A stretch of DNA of 30,279 bases. It comes from a virus. The stretch spans positions 1 to 30,279 of IMG/VR virus record IMGVR_UViG_3300006921_000083; one strand, 5' to 3'. The notes beneath the pieces are model-generated. The model had not been told where the DNA came from and did no database searches. It saw only the letters and a program-made list of their open reading frames with translations. The translations under genes were made by a program, and so were the position numbers. Of this stretch, positions 14,289 to 21,086 are shown one piece after another. Every line of letters starts with the position of its first letter. Position 1 is the first letter of the stretch.

Positions 14289-14444
14289 ATGGAAACGGTA
14301 TTTGTATTGCAAGGGTATGACATTGGTGGCGACACAAGAATCCTGGTTTTCAGGTACCTTGAGGATGCCAAGCGAGAAAAGTTTGAAATGGAAAAAGAGT
14401 TTGAGTTTGTGGACCTTGATGAGATGGAGGTATTGGACAGATGA
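14289..14444 (+). CDS. 51-aa acidic protein, unrecognised
   Basis: ATG 14289 lies about 10 nt behind AGGAG. The product starts METVFVLQGYDIGGDTRI and ends in a Glu/Lys-rich helix (KREKFEMEKEFE, then VDLDEMEVLD). Its stop overlaps the next start (ATGA). It is one of several very small, translationally coupled early genes; no function is visible. Confidence 0.55.
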   Translation: METVFVLQGYDIGGDTRILVFRYLEDAKREKFEMEKEFEFVDLDEMEVLDR

Positions 14445-14563
14445 TTATTTGCTACGCGACAGACAGCGCCTTTTATGCTGGCGTTTATAAACTAGTACAG
14501 TTGGGGCTGACCTTTGAAGCCTGCGACCAAGACTTAAGCATCAGACTGACGGGAGGGTACTAA
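14441..14563 (+). CDS. 40-aa small phage protein
   Basis: ATG 14441 overlaps the preceding stop by 4 nt (ATGA). The peptide is beta-alpha-beta in character: IICYATDSAFYAG, VYKLVQLGLTFE, then LSIRLTGGY. I recall other phage micro-proteins with 'YAGVYxLxQxGL' and a terminal 'LTGGY', but no function. The coupling and the recurring ending support a real gene. Confidence 0.55.
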   Translation: MIICYATDSAFYAGVYKLVQLGLTFEACDQDLSIRLTGGY

Positions 14564-14564
14564 C

Positions 14565-14792
14565 GTGAAAGCTGACACATTCGACAAGGGATATCCAGCG
14601 TTTGCCCTGTACTACAGGAGCGCCAACAACGGAAAATGGTATGAAGAAGGTGTATTCTCGGATGAGTGGGCCGCTAGAGATTACATGGTAGAGCATATTC
14701 GGTTGCACTCTGCTCTGGACTGTGTTATAGTCCGTCTCAGTGTTATGAGTGAGTACAAAGCGTACAATAACCCTGTGGATATGGAGGGCTGA
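14565..14792 (+). CDS. Small early protein, unrecognised
   Basis: A 75-aa protein with a GTG start 7 nt behind GGGAGGG, which lies inside the previous gene. Aromatic-rich N-terminal half (YPAFALYYRSANNGKWYEEG), then FSDEWAARDYMVEHIR, a helix, then a strand (CVIVRL). The layout resembles tiny alpha-beta phage proteins, but I do not recognise the family. Confidence 0.55.
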   Translation: MKADTFDKGYPAFALYYRSANNGKWYEEGVFSDEWAARDYMVEHIRLHSALDCVIVRLSVMSEYKAYNNPVDMEG

Positions 14793-14795
14793 CAA

Positions 14796-14957
14796 ATGAA
14801 AAACTATAAGCAAAAATACATTGAGGTACTGCGTAGAATGGACAGCGAGTTTATACTAAACAGCATGTGCAACCCCTCGCCCACAATGCGCTCAATTCAC
14901 ATTGCACTGCATAAGATTGTGCTACGGGAACGGGGAGTACTAAAACATGGAAACTGA
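14796..14957 (+). CDS. 53-aa basic helical protein, unrecognised
   Basis: ATG 14796 follows the previous stop by 3 nt, with GGAGGG upstream. The product (MKNYKQKYIEVLRRMDSEF, then MRSIHIALHKIVLRERGVL) is basic and predicted helical. It ends 11 nt inside the next micro-gene. No family is recognised. Confidence 0.5.
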   Translation: MKNYKQKYIEVLRRMDSEFILNSMCNPSPTMRSIHIALHKIVLRERGVLKHGN

Positions 14958-15033
14958 TGTGATATGGTTATGGGGATTCGGTTGCCTAGTGGTGGTGACT
15001 TGGCTTATCTTTAGCGAGGACACAAGCGCATGA
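14947..15033 (+). CDS. 28-aa single-span membrane peptide
   Basis: ATG 14947 lies behind a GGGGAG site in the end of the preceding gene. After METD the peptide is almost wholly hydrophobic (VIWLWGFGCLVVVTWLIF) and ends SEDTSA, so one transmembrane helix. Its stop overlaps the next start (ATGA), so it sits in a coupled chain. Length is at the limit of detection; the clean hydrophobic span and coupling argue for it. Confidence 0.45.
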   Translation: METDVIWLWGFGCLVVVTWLIFSEDTSA

Positions 15034-15743
15034 AACCGACAGTTCTTTTTCTGTTCAATCACAGCGAGTACGCTTTGCTGCCTTGGTTGCGTAATGGTGA
15101 TTTCAACGTGGTGACTGTGGACTACAGTGACACAGACCACTCCGGTCACCATCTCATGCAGACACAGGGACACGGGTTCTTGCGGTTTAACATTGACCTA
15201 AGCAGAGATGACGCCAAAGACGCCATTGACTCAGAACTGTCTGACCTCGGCCTACGCTCGCCCAGCGTTGTCATTTCGTTTGCCCCTTGTACCGATCTGG
15301 CGGTGTCTGGGGCGGCTCACTTTGAGCGCAAGCGACAGGCTGATCCAGAGTTTCAGAACAGGGCTGTACGCATGGCGAGACTAGCGGAGCAGTGGGGAGT
15401 ACCTTACGCAGTGGAAAACCCTGTTAGCGTTCTGTCAACTCTGTGGCGTAAGCCTGATTTTACGTTTCACCCGTGTGACTTTGCGAACTACTGTCCTGAC
15501 GGTCCACACCCAGAGTTTCCAGATGTGATACCTGAGAAAGATTTGTACAACAAAAAGACTTGCTTATGGACGGGTAACGGGTTTATGCTACCGCAGAAGT
15601 CGGGGTTACCAGCAGAGCAGCACGATAATCCTGGCCACGTTAAGCTGGGCGGTAAATCAGCACGAACAAAGTACATTCGCAGTTTGACCCCACGGGGTTT
15701 TGCAATGGCACTTTATCTTTCTAATTTTTACGGAGTAGAGTAA
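15030..15743 (+). CDS. C5 cytosine-methyltransferase-like protein without recognition domain
   Basis: A 237-aa protein. The N-terminus VLFLFNHSEYALLPWLRNG then VVTVDY aligns in shape with C5-methyltransferase motifs I-II, with the usual F-x-G-x-G replaced by FNHSE. VVISFAPCTDLAVSG holds the PPC-like motif IV with C87, and YAVENPVS holds E129 of motif VI. Later NKKTCLWTGNGFMLP and RSLTPRGFAMALYLSNF close the domain. About 237 residues leaves no room for a target recognition domain; typical enzymes exceed 300. It may methylate with loose specificity, act with a partner, or have another reaction. It shares the 'K-x-T-x-L ... LP' end with the 13710 protein. Confidence 0.72.
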   Translation: MKPTVLFLFNHSEYALLPWLRNGDFNVVTVDYSDTDHSGHHLMQTQGHGFLRFNIDLSRDDAKDAIDSELSDLGLRSPSVVISFAPCTDLAVSGAAHFERKRQADPEFQNRAVRMARLAEQWGVPYAVENPVSVLSTLWRKPDFTFHPCDFANYCPDGPHPEFPDVIPEKDLYNKKTCLWTGNGFMLPQKSGLPAEQHDNPGHVKLGGKSARTKYIRSLTPRGFAMALYLSNFYGVE

Positions 15744-15986
15744 ATGAGCAGACGATACGGGGAACATCAGACAGAGGTACAAGTAGACGCTGAGTGGGCG
15801 ACACTCGACGTTGTGATACATTGGACCCTTACGAATGATGATTATGTGGACCTTGTGCAGATTGACAAGATCACAATAGGCGACAGGGATTTACGTGAGG
15901 GCTGGAATGTGGAGTACTTTGAGAGTATAATTCACGATGAAGTTTTAGCAGGCGAGGATTATCTACCGACAGACCACGGGGACTAA
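15744..15986 (+). CDS. Small acidic early protein, unrecognised
   Basis: An 80-aa acidic protein starting at the base after the previous stop, with CGGAG upstream. It reads VQVDAEWATLDVVIHWTLTND, then LVQIDKITIGDRDL and an acidic C-terminus (LAGEDYLPTDHGD). Beta strands followed by a helix are likely. The strong acidity recalls DNA-mimic phage proteins, but composition alone does not show that. Confidence 0.58.
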   Translation: MSRRYGEHQTEVQVDAEWATLDVVIHWTLTNDDYVDLVQIDKITIGDRDLREGWNVEYFESIIHDEVLAGEDYLPTDHGD

Positions 15987-15989
15987 GCC

Positions 15990-16178
15990 ATGAATGACCG
16001 ACTATTAGCCGCTGTGACTACGGCAGTGCGGATGTACAGGGGGGCCTATACAATGTCTGAGGCGCTCTCTTACGCAACCGTGACGCATGGTTTAGACGAG
16101 TTTGAGCAGGAAGATTTACCTGTTATAGTAAAAAACCAACTGGCACGGCTTAAATTACAACTAGGGGAGAGCTTTTGA
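15990..16178 (+). CDS. Small helical early protein, unrecognised
   Basis: A 62-aa protein starting 3 nt after the previous stop. Predicted all-helical: LLAAVTTAVRMYRGA, TMSEALSYATV, then LPVIVKNQLARLKLQ. Its stop overlaps the next start (TGATG). No family is recognised. Confidence 0.55.
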   Translation: MNDRLLAAVTTAVRMYRGAYTMSEALSYATVTHGLDEFEQEDLPVIVKNQLARLKLQLGESF

Positions 16179-16249
16179 TGGAACTATTCGCAGTGTTGGC
16201 AACGGTTGCTGCCTTTGGTATAATCACTTATTACATATTTGGAGACTGA
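16178..16249 (+). CDS. 23-aa membrane micro-protein, tentative
   Basis: ATG 16178 overlaps the preceding stop and lies behind GGGGAGA. The frame codes MELFAVLATVAAFGIITYYI then FGD, one transmembrane span. However, a good promoter (16196-16224) lies in the same 72 bases, so the open frame might be incidental. The ribosome site and coupling favour a gene; length leaves doubt. Confidence 0.4.
   Translation: MELFAVLATVAAFGIITYYIFGD
16196..16224 (+). promoter_or_regulatory. Sigma70 extended -10 promoter inside the cassette
   Basis: TTGGCA (16196-16201), exactly 17 nt, TATAAT (16219-16224), with TGG just before the -10. It matches eleven of twelve consensus bases plus the extended -10 element. 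Transcription would start near 16231 and serve the genes from 16252 on, up to the hairpin terminator at 16885 and, by read-through, the replication block. Confidence 0.7.
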
Positions 16250-16251
16250 TT

Positions 16252-16449
16252 ATGTACGATCACAACGAGCCTGATCTGTCACAGGAGCAGATGATACAAG
16301 ACCTGTCAGAATTTGAGTTTAACTTTATTGATTTTACTACGGTTGTTGCTATGGCCAGGAATGTAATCAGAAACAAATACAGGTCGATGAGCTACAACGA
16401 GTTGTGCAAGGCTTACGGTAACGTATTTGGACCGGAGGATGAAGGATGA
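16252..16449 (+). CDS. Small acidic early protein, unrecognised
   Basis: A 65-aa acidic protein (MYDHNEPDLSQEQMIQDLSE at the start). The middle, FIDFTTVVAMARNVIRNKY, is a helix, and YNELCKAYGNVFGPEDEG ends it. It is the first gene after the internal promoter, and its stop overlaps the next start. I do not recognise the family. Confidence 0.58.
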   Translation: MYDHNEPDLSQEQMIQDLSEFEFNFIDFTTVVAMARNVIRNKYRSMSYNELCKAYGNVFGPEDEG

Positions 16450-16676
16450 GATGCAAAGCGTGTGACGTTATACTCGACGATTTAGAGACACTCAAAAAGG
16501 ACTCTAGCGGGCTACACTATGACCTGTGTACAGACTGCTTGACAGTATCTATTGCTGCCCATTGGGAGCTAGAGAATATGGAGTCAATACCTGATAGCGG
16601 TACTATATCACAGGATGAAGTATTGCAATTACAGGAAAACTATGATAACATCTTAAGTAGTATTAAGGATTACTAA
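16446..16676 (+). CDS. Small zinc-finger protein
   Basis: A 76-aa protein with two CxxC knuckles, CKAC (C3, C6) and CTDC (C28, C31), making a four-cysteine zinc ribbon in the first 32 residues. The rest is acidic and helical (ELENMESIPDSG, DEVLQLQENYDNILSSIKDY). Small phage zinc ribbons often bind nucleic acid or host RNA polymerase; the target here is unknown. ATG 16446 lies behind GGAGGATGAAGG. Confidence 0.68.
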   Translation: MRCKACDVILDDLETLKKDSSGLHYDLCTDCLTVSIAAHWELENMESIPDSGTISQDEVLQLQENYDNILSSIKDY

Positions 16677-16735
16677 AGAATTAACTAGAGAAGTAAACTA
16701 ATGGGTAATACTACATTAGTACTACAGGAGGACTT

Positions 16736-16882
16736 ATGACTACTAAAGTTAGGCGCTGGAATCCTGTAGCCAAACACGATCACAACAAAGGAGGTGTACA
16801 CAAGGACAAAAAGAAAGATGACAAAAAATACCAGTCTAGGGGTAAACGGTTGACAAAGCCCCAGGAACGTGAGATACTATAG
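16736..16882 (+). CDS. 48-aa very basic protein
   Basis: ATG 16736 follows CAGGAGGAC, a near-perfect ribosome site. The product is highly charged (RRWNPVAKHDHNKGGVH, then runs of K/D and QSRGKRLTKPQ). I recall small marine phage proteins that start with 'NPVAKH-x-x-NKG'; their role is unknown. Strong basic charge suggests nucleic acid binding. It is the last gene before the terminator. Confidence 0.65.
   Translation: MTTKVRRWNPVAKHDHNKGGVHKDKKKDDKKYQSRGKRLTKPQEREIL
16850..16878 (+). promoter_or_regulatory. Candidate promoter for the replication block
   Basis: TTGACA (16850-16855), 17-nt spacer and GATACT (16873-16878, four of six bases), preceded by TGA as an extended -10. It lies in the end of the 48-aa gene. 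Initiation near 16885 would fall at the terminator hairpin, so transcripts would begin with or just inside the stem, and SSB and the replication genes would be expressed past the terminator. Confidence 0.45.
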
Positions 16883-16884
16883 GT

Positions 16885-16905
16885 GTTCCCTCGGGAACTC
16901 TTTTT
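16885..16905 (+). terminator. Rho-independent terminator between early cassette and replication block
   Basis: GTTCC/GGAAC stem (16885-16889 and 16894-16898) with a CTCG loop (a sixth C-G pair could form with a 2-nt loop), then TCTTTTT. It lies 2 nt past the stop of the 48-aa gene and 22 nt before the SSB start. The stem is short, so read-through is likely and may tune replication gene expression. Confidence 0.7.
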
Positions 16906-16926
16906 AACCAACGGAGATTATTCCAT

Positions 16927-17301
16927 ATGTCAAGTCAAGTTATCGAAGGAACAGTAAACTTCAGCAACGTCACTCAGCACGATGTGTACAACGGGCAGTC
17001 TACTGGTGCGTTCAGTATGACTATCACCATGTCTGAAGACGATGCGTCAGCCCTATCATCCTTGGGTGTAAAGATCAAGGACTACGAGGGTAACAAGCAA
17101 CGCAAATTCAAGTCTAAGTACGATATTGCGCTGTTTGATGCTGAAGGCAACAAGTACAGCGGGGAGGTTCCGTATAACTCCCGTGTACGTCTGAAGTACA
17201 AGACAGGCCCAGCACACCCCGTGCATGGCACTCCTACCTATCTGGAAGCAGTCAAGGTGCTAGAGGAGGCTGATGCCCCCGAAGGTGCAGCAGACTTCTA
17301 A
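16927..17301 (+). CDS. Single-stranded DNA binding protein, gp2.5-like
   Basis: A 124-aa OB-fold type protein that would coat single strands at the fork. YEGNKQRKFKSKYDI (about residues 54-68), VPYNSRVRLKYK and HPVHGTPTYLEAVKVL are typical of phage SSB proteins of the T7 gp2.5 role. The C-terminal tail is acidic and ends in phenylalanine (EEADAPEGAADF), as gp2.5 does, where that tail docks on polymerase and helicase. It is about half the length of T7 gp2.5 (232 aa). Its stop overlaps the primase-helicase start (TAATG). Confidence 0.75.
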   Translation: MSSQVIEGTVNFSNVTQHDVYNGQSTGAFSMTITMSEDDASALSSLGVKIKDYEGNKQRKFKSKYDIALFDAEGNKYSGEVPYNSRVRLKYKTGPAHPVHGTPTYLEAVKVLEEADAPEGAADF

Positions 17302-18911
17302 TGGGCGATAAATTCTTATACCACGATGAGTGTCCCAAATGTGGTAGTAAGGATAACCTTGCCGTCTACTCTAACGGGGGGCGGCATTGTTTCTCCCCAG
17401 ATTGCGACTATCACGTAAACGGAAACACAGGAGAGGAGATAGAAGTGTCTACACCTAGTAACCTACACATGGGTGGCGTAGTGTCTGCCATACCTGACAG
17501 GAGGCTGTCTGAGGCAACGTGCAAGCGTTATCAAGTCACAGTGCAGTACGCCCCTGACGGTACGATTGAGTCACACTACTACCCCTACCATGACAAGGAT
17601 ACGGGTGAAGTAGTAGGAGCAAAGAAGCGGGTAGTAAAAGCCAAGCAATTTAGCGCATCAGGCGACCACAGTAACGTGGGTTTGTTCGGTCAGAAGCAGT
17701 GTAGAGGAACTGGTAAATTCTTGACCATTACAGAGGGCGAGCTAGATGCTATGTCTGTCTACGAGATGTTCGGACAGAAGTACGATGTAGTGTCGCTACG
17801 GGCCGGTGCATCTAGCGCATCAAAGGAGATTAAGCAGAACCTAGAGTGGTTGGAAGGCTACGATAACGTAGTCATTTGTTTTGACCAGGATAAGGCAGGA
17901 GAATTAGCACTAGAGCAGATCAAGGATCTGTTTAGCCCTAACAAGCTGAAGATTTGCACACTGCCCCTAAAGGATGCCAGCGAGATGCTCGTGGCAAACA
18001 GGGTGCAGGAGTTTACGCAGGCTTTCTGGGACGCCAAGGTGTATCGCCCTGACGGAATCATTGCAGGTAACGAGACATGGGACAAGCTGGTTAGTAAGCG
18101 GCAGGTACAGAGTATACCGTACCCGTGGGATGGACTAAATGAAATCACAAGAGGACACCGGCCCTACGAACTTGTCACTATCACAAGCGGTAGTGGTATG
18201 GGAAAATCCCAGTTTATCAGAGAACTTGAGTACGATCTGCTTCAGCGCACAAACTCCAACATTGGTGTACTTGCACTGGAAGAAGACGTTGCAACGACAG
18301 CTTTGGGAATTATGTCGGTGGCATCATCTAGGCGACTGCACTTGGAGGAAGACACGCCTGTTGATGAGCTTAGACCTCATTGGGAATCGACGATGGGGTC
18401 TGGACGTTATTACCTGTTCGATCATTGGGGGTCAACGTCAGCCGATGAGCTTCTTTCAAGAGTACGGCACATGGCAAAAGCCTGCGACTGCCGATATATC
18501 ATCCTCGACCACTTGTCAATCGTGGTTTCTTCTCAAGAGAACGGGGACGAACGGAAAGCTATAGACGAGATTATGACCAAACTACGTACACTGGTGGCAG
18601 AGACAGGCATCACCCTGTTCCTGGTGTCACACCTGAGGCGTAGCTCTGGTACTGCTCACGAGGACGGTGGACGCATCAGTCTACAGGACTTACGTGGTAG
18701 CCAGAGCATTGCTCAACTATCAGACATGGTTATAGGCATGGAACGTGACCAGCAGCACACTGACGAAGACATCAGGAACACAACGACTGTACGTGTCTTG
18801 AAGAATCGTTACTCTGGTGAAACCGGCCCCGCTTGTTGGTTACGATACGATAAGTTTACAGGACGCATCCACGAGTGCGCTAACCCTACGCCACCGGAGA
18901 CAGAGTTTTGA
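17301..18911 (+). CDS. Bifunctional DNA primase-helicase, T7 gp4-like
   Basis: A 536-aa hexameric replicative helicase fused to primase. Zinc-binding domain: C11, C14, C30, C35. TOPRIM primase: TITEGELDA (E145, E147) and the later VVICFDQDKAG. RecA-like helicase: Walker A SGSGMGKS (residues 296-303), then LALEEDV, IILDHLSIV (Walker B, D in DHL), LVSHLRRS and LRGSQSIAQLSDMVIGMERD. The C-terminus ends PPETEF, acidic with a terminal Phe, as in T7 gp4. T7 gp4 is 566 aa, so this is full length. It overlaps SSB and polymerase genes by 1 and 4 nt. Confidence 0.95.
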   Translation: MGDKFLYHDECPKCGSKDNLAVYSNGGRHCFSPDCDYHVNGNTGEEIEVSTPSNLHMGGVVSAIPDRRLSEATCKRYQVTVQYAPDGTIESHYYPYHDKDTGEVVGAKKRVVKAKQFSASGDHSNVGLFGQKQCRGTGKFLTITEGELDAMSVYEMFGQKYDVVSLRAGASSASKEIKQNLEWLEGYDNVVICFDQDKAGELALEQIKDLFSPNKLKICTLPLKDASEMLVANRVQEFTQAFWDAKVYRPDGIIAGNETWDKLVSKRQVQSIPYPWDGLNEITRGHRPYELVTITSGSGMGKSQFIRELEYDLLQRTNSNIGVLALEEDVATTALGIMSVASSRRLHLEEDTPVDELRPHWESTMGSGRYYLFDHWGSTSADELLSRVRHMAKACDCRYIILDHLSIVVSSQENGDERKAIDEIMTKLRTLVAETGITLFLVSHLRRSSGTAHEDGGRISLQDLRGSQSIAQLSDMVIGMERDQQHTDEDIRNTTTVRVLKNRYSGETGPACWLRYDKFTGRIHECANPTPPETEF

Positions 18912-20554
18912 ATCTAGTTTTCTGTGACATAGAAACTGACGGACTAGACGCTAGTGTCATCTGGTGTGCTGTCTGCCGACACAACGGCGAATCGGAGGTA
19001 ATTTGTAATGAGCAGGACTTCAAGGATTATGTTCAACGTAAAGCGGAAGCTAAATTCGTATTCCATAACGGAATTGGTTTTGATGTCCCTGTGGTTAAGC
19101 GTCTTTGGAACTTTGATTTCCATAGGGATATGGTCGTTGACACTCTAGTACTATCCAGACTCGCAGAGCCTAGTCGGTCTGGTGGTCACTCTCTACGGAA
19201 TTGGGGCAACATCCTGGGTTACGCTAAAGGTGACCATAGTGATTGGAGCCAGCTTACTCCTGAGATGATTGATTACTGCATCAGAGATACCGAAGTCACT
19301 GAGGCTGTGTACAAGAGGCTACAGGTAGAGCTACAAGACTTTTCTCAGGACAGCATTGATCTGGAGCATCAGGTACAGTGGATCATACAGGAGCAGGAGC
19401 GCAACGGCTGGTTACTGGATCAACGACTGTGCCACACACTGTGCGCCAAGTTTAAGGAGCGTATGTATGAAATTGAAAGTGATCTACAGGCGCTTTTCCC
19501 GCCGATTGTTGAGGAGCGATACTCAGAGAAAACAGGTAAGCGGCTTAAGGATAAAGTCACTGTATTCAATGTTGGTTCACGGCAACAGGTTGCGGAACGG
19601 TTATCAGCTAAGGGCGCAGTATGGACGGAACTCACTCCGACAGGCAAACCGATGGTTGATGAGAAGACGCTTAAAGAGAATAGTCATGTACCCGAAGCGG
19701 CACAAGTCTTGGAGTACCTCTTGCTCCAAAAGCGATACGCACAGGTCAATTCTTGGATAGAACACGTACAGGACGATGGCAGAGTACACGGTAGGGTCAC
19801 AACAAACGGTGCAGTTACAGGACGCATGACGCACCGAAACCCAAACATGGCACAGGTTCCGTCAGTGAACTCTGAGTACGGAGAGGACTGCCGTAACTGC
19901 TGGATTGTGCCTGAGGATCGTAAGCTGGTCGGTGTTGATGCCAGTGGTCTAGAACTACGGATGCTTGCTCACTACATGGGCGACGAGGAGTTTACAAATG
20001 TCTTGCTTAGAGACGACATTCACACCAGAAATCAAACTGCTGCAGGACTTGCAACAAGACCTCAGGCAAAGACTTTCATCTACGCTTTCCTCTACGGAGC
20101 AGGAGATGCCAAAATTGGAAGCATCGTCGGAGGAACTGCGCGAGATGGCAATGAGCTTAGGACACGCTTTCTACGAAATACACCTGCTCTTGAAACTCTA
20201 CGAGAGCGAGTTGGACAGGCGTCTAGGAAGGGCTACCTCAGAGGAATTGACGGACGAAAACTCTGGGTTAGATCAGAGCATAGTGCATTAAACACGCTCC
20301 TGCAGGCCGCTGGTGCTATCATTATGAAACGTGCGCTGGTACTGCTGGATGACTATGCTACTCAACACAAGATTGACTACAAGTTTATAGGGAACGTACA
20401 TGACGAGATACAATCGGAGGTGGCTTCAGAACAAGCAGAGAAGTTCGGCTGGCTCGCAGTCGAGTGCATCAAGGCGGCTGGCATTTCTTTTCAACTCAGA
20501 TGCCCGCTCGACGGAGAGTACAAAGTTGGATCAACGTGGACGGAGACACACTGA
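18908..20554 (+). CDS. Family A DNA polymerase, T7 gp5-like without thioredoxin-binding loop
   Basis: A 548-aa replicative polymerase. It starts at TTG 18908, overlapping the helicase stop (TTGA). The exonuclease is intact: FCDIETDG (D7, E9), FHNGIGFDVP and YCIRDTEVT. Polymerase motifs: A, VDASGLELR (D344); B, R384-x3-K388-x3-Y392 followed by FLYGAG; C, NVHDE (D499). Between LQALFPPIVEERY and VTVFNVGSRQQV only about 10 to 15 residues stand where T7 gp5 carries its roughly 76-residue thioredoxin-binding insertion. So processivity must come from elsewhere. Tyr392 takes the position equivalent to E. coli Phe762. Confidence 0.95.
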   Translation: MNLVFCDIETDGLDASVIWCAVCRHNGESEVICNEQDFKDYVQRKAEAKFVFHNGIGFDVPVVKRLWNFDFHRDMVVDTLVLSRLAEPSRSGGHSLRNWGNILGYAKGDHSDWSQLTPEMIDYCIRDTEVTEAVYKRLQVELQDFSQDSIDLEHQVQWIIQEQERNGWLLDQRLCHTLCAKFKERMYEIESDLQALFPPIVEERYSEKTGKRLKDKVTVFNVGSRQQVAERLSAKGAVWTELTPTGKPMVDEKTLKENSHVPEAAQVLEYLLLQKRYAQVNSWIEHVQDDGRVHGRVTTNGAVTGRMTHRNPNMAQVPSVNSEYGEDCRNCWIVPEDRKLVGVDASGLELRMLAHYMGDEEFTNVLLRDDIHTRNQTAAGLATRPQAKTFIYAFLYGAGDAKIGSIVGGTARDGNELRTRFLRNTPALETLRERVGQASRKGYLRGIDGRKLWVRSEHSALNTLLQAAGAIIMKRALVLLDDYATQHKIDYKFIGNVHDEIQSEVASEQAEKFGWLAVECIKAAGISFQLRCPLDGEYKVGSTWTETH

Positions 20555-20564
20555 GGATATTTTT

Positions 20565-21086
20565 ATGAACTCTTGCAATACTTGTGGTGTTGAACTCACA
20601 GAACAAAACTGGAATTTAAGCTGGAAAAAAGAGGGCCGATTACAATGCAAAAACTGCAACAAGAAACACAACGATAAATCAAACTTAAAAAGAATGTGGG
20701 TAAACGGAAAATACATACCACAAAAACACCCTTTGTACAAGCCAGGAAGATACAAGACGTTTACTGACGCTGCCTTTGACAGTCTATCGAAGTACGAACT
20801 GAGTCGTGAGGGACAGGTGTACATCATTACCAACCCTAACTTCCCTGAGTGGGTCAAAGTAGGCATGGCTGTGGACTCAGAGGATAGGCTCAACGGCTAT
20901 CAAACATCGTCACCGTTCAGAGATTACTCTCTGTTCTCCTGCTGGTCTGTTGCTGACCGACGATCTGCTGAGTCAGAAGCCCATGCTTTACTGGAGAAAT
21001 CTTTTGACCGCAAAGGCGAGTGGTTTAATTGCACACCAAAGCAAGCACAGTCATCTATGTCTGAACTAATGGAGAAACATAAATGA
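20565..21086 (+). CDS. Zinc-finger GIY-YIG nuclease (T5orf172/MUG113-like), probable homing type
   Basis: I start this 173-aa protein at ATG 20565, behind GAGGA; the longer frame lies inside the polymerase gene. An N-terminal zinc finger has C4, C7, C28, C31. Residues about 84-165 form a GIY-YIG-like domain: GQVYIITNPNFPEWVKVGMA, an Arg in DRLNGYQ, a Glu in RSAESEAHALLEKSF, and KGEWFNC. Such stand-alone nucleases between replication genes are usually mobile and cut the intron- or gene-free allele. It breaks an otherwise tight chain of overlapping genes, yet itself overlaps the exonuclease gene (ATGA). Confidence 0.78.
   Translation: MNSCNTCGVELTEQNWNLSWKKEGRLQCKNCNKKHNDKSNLKRMWVNGKYIPQKHPLYKPGRYKTFTDAAFDSLSKYELSREGQVYIITNPNFPEWVKVGMAVDSEDRLNGYQTSSPFRDYSLFSCWSVADRRSAESEAHALLEKSFDRKGEWFNCTPKQAQSSMSELMEKHK

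Noticed and set aside
18139-18564. Rightward 141-aa frame within the primase-helicase gene
   Set aside because: Shadow of the helicase domain; lacks any motif and the true frame carries Walker A there.
20400-20564. Longer start of the GIY-YIG protein inside the polymerase gene
   Set aside because: The extension is the shifted polymerase frame; ATG 20565 has GAGGA upstream and begins at the zinc finger.
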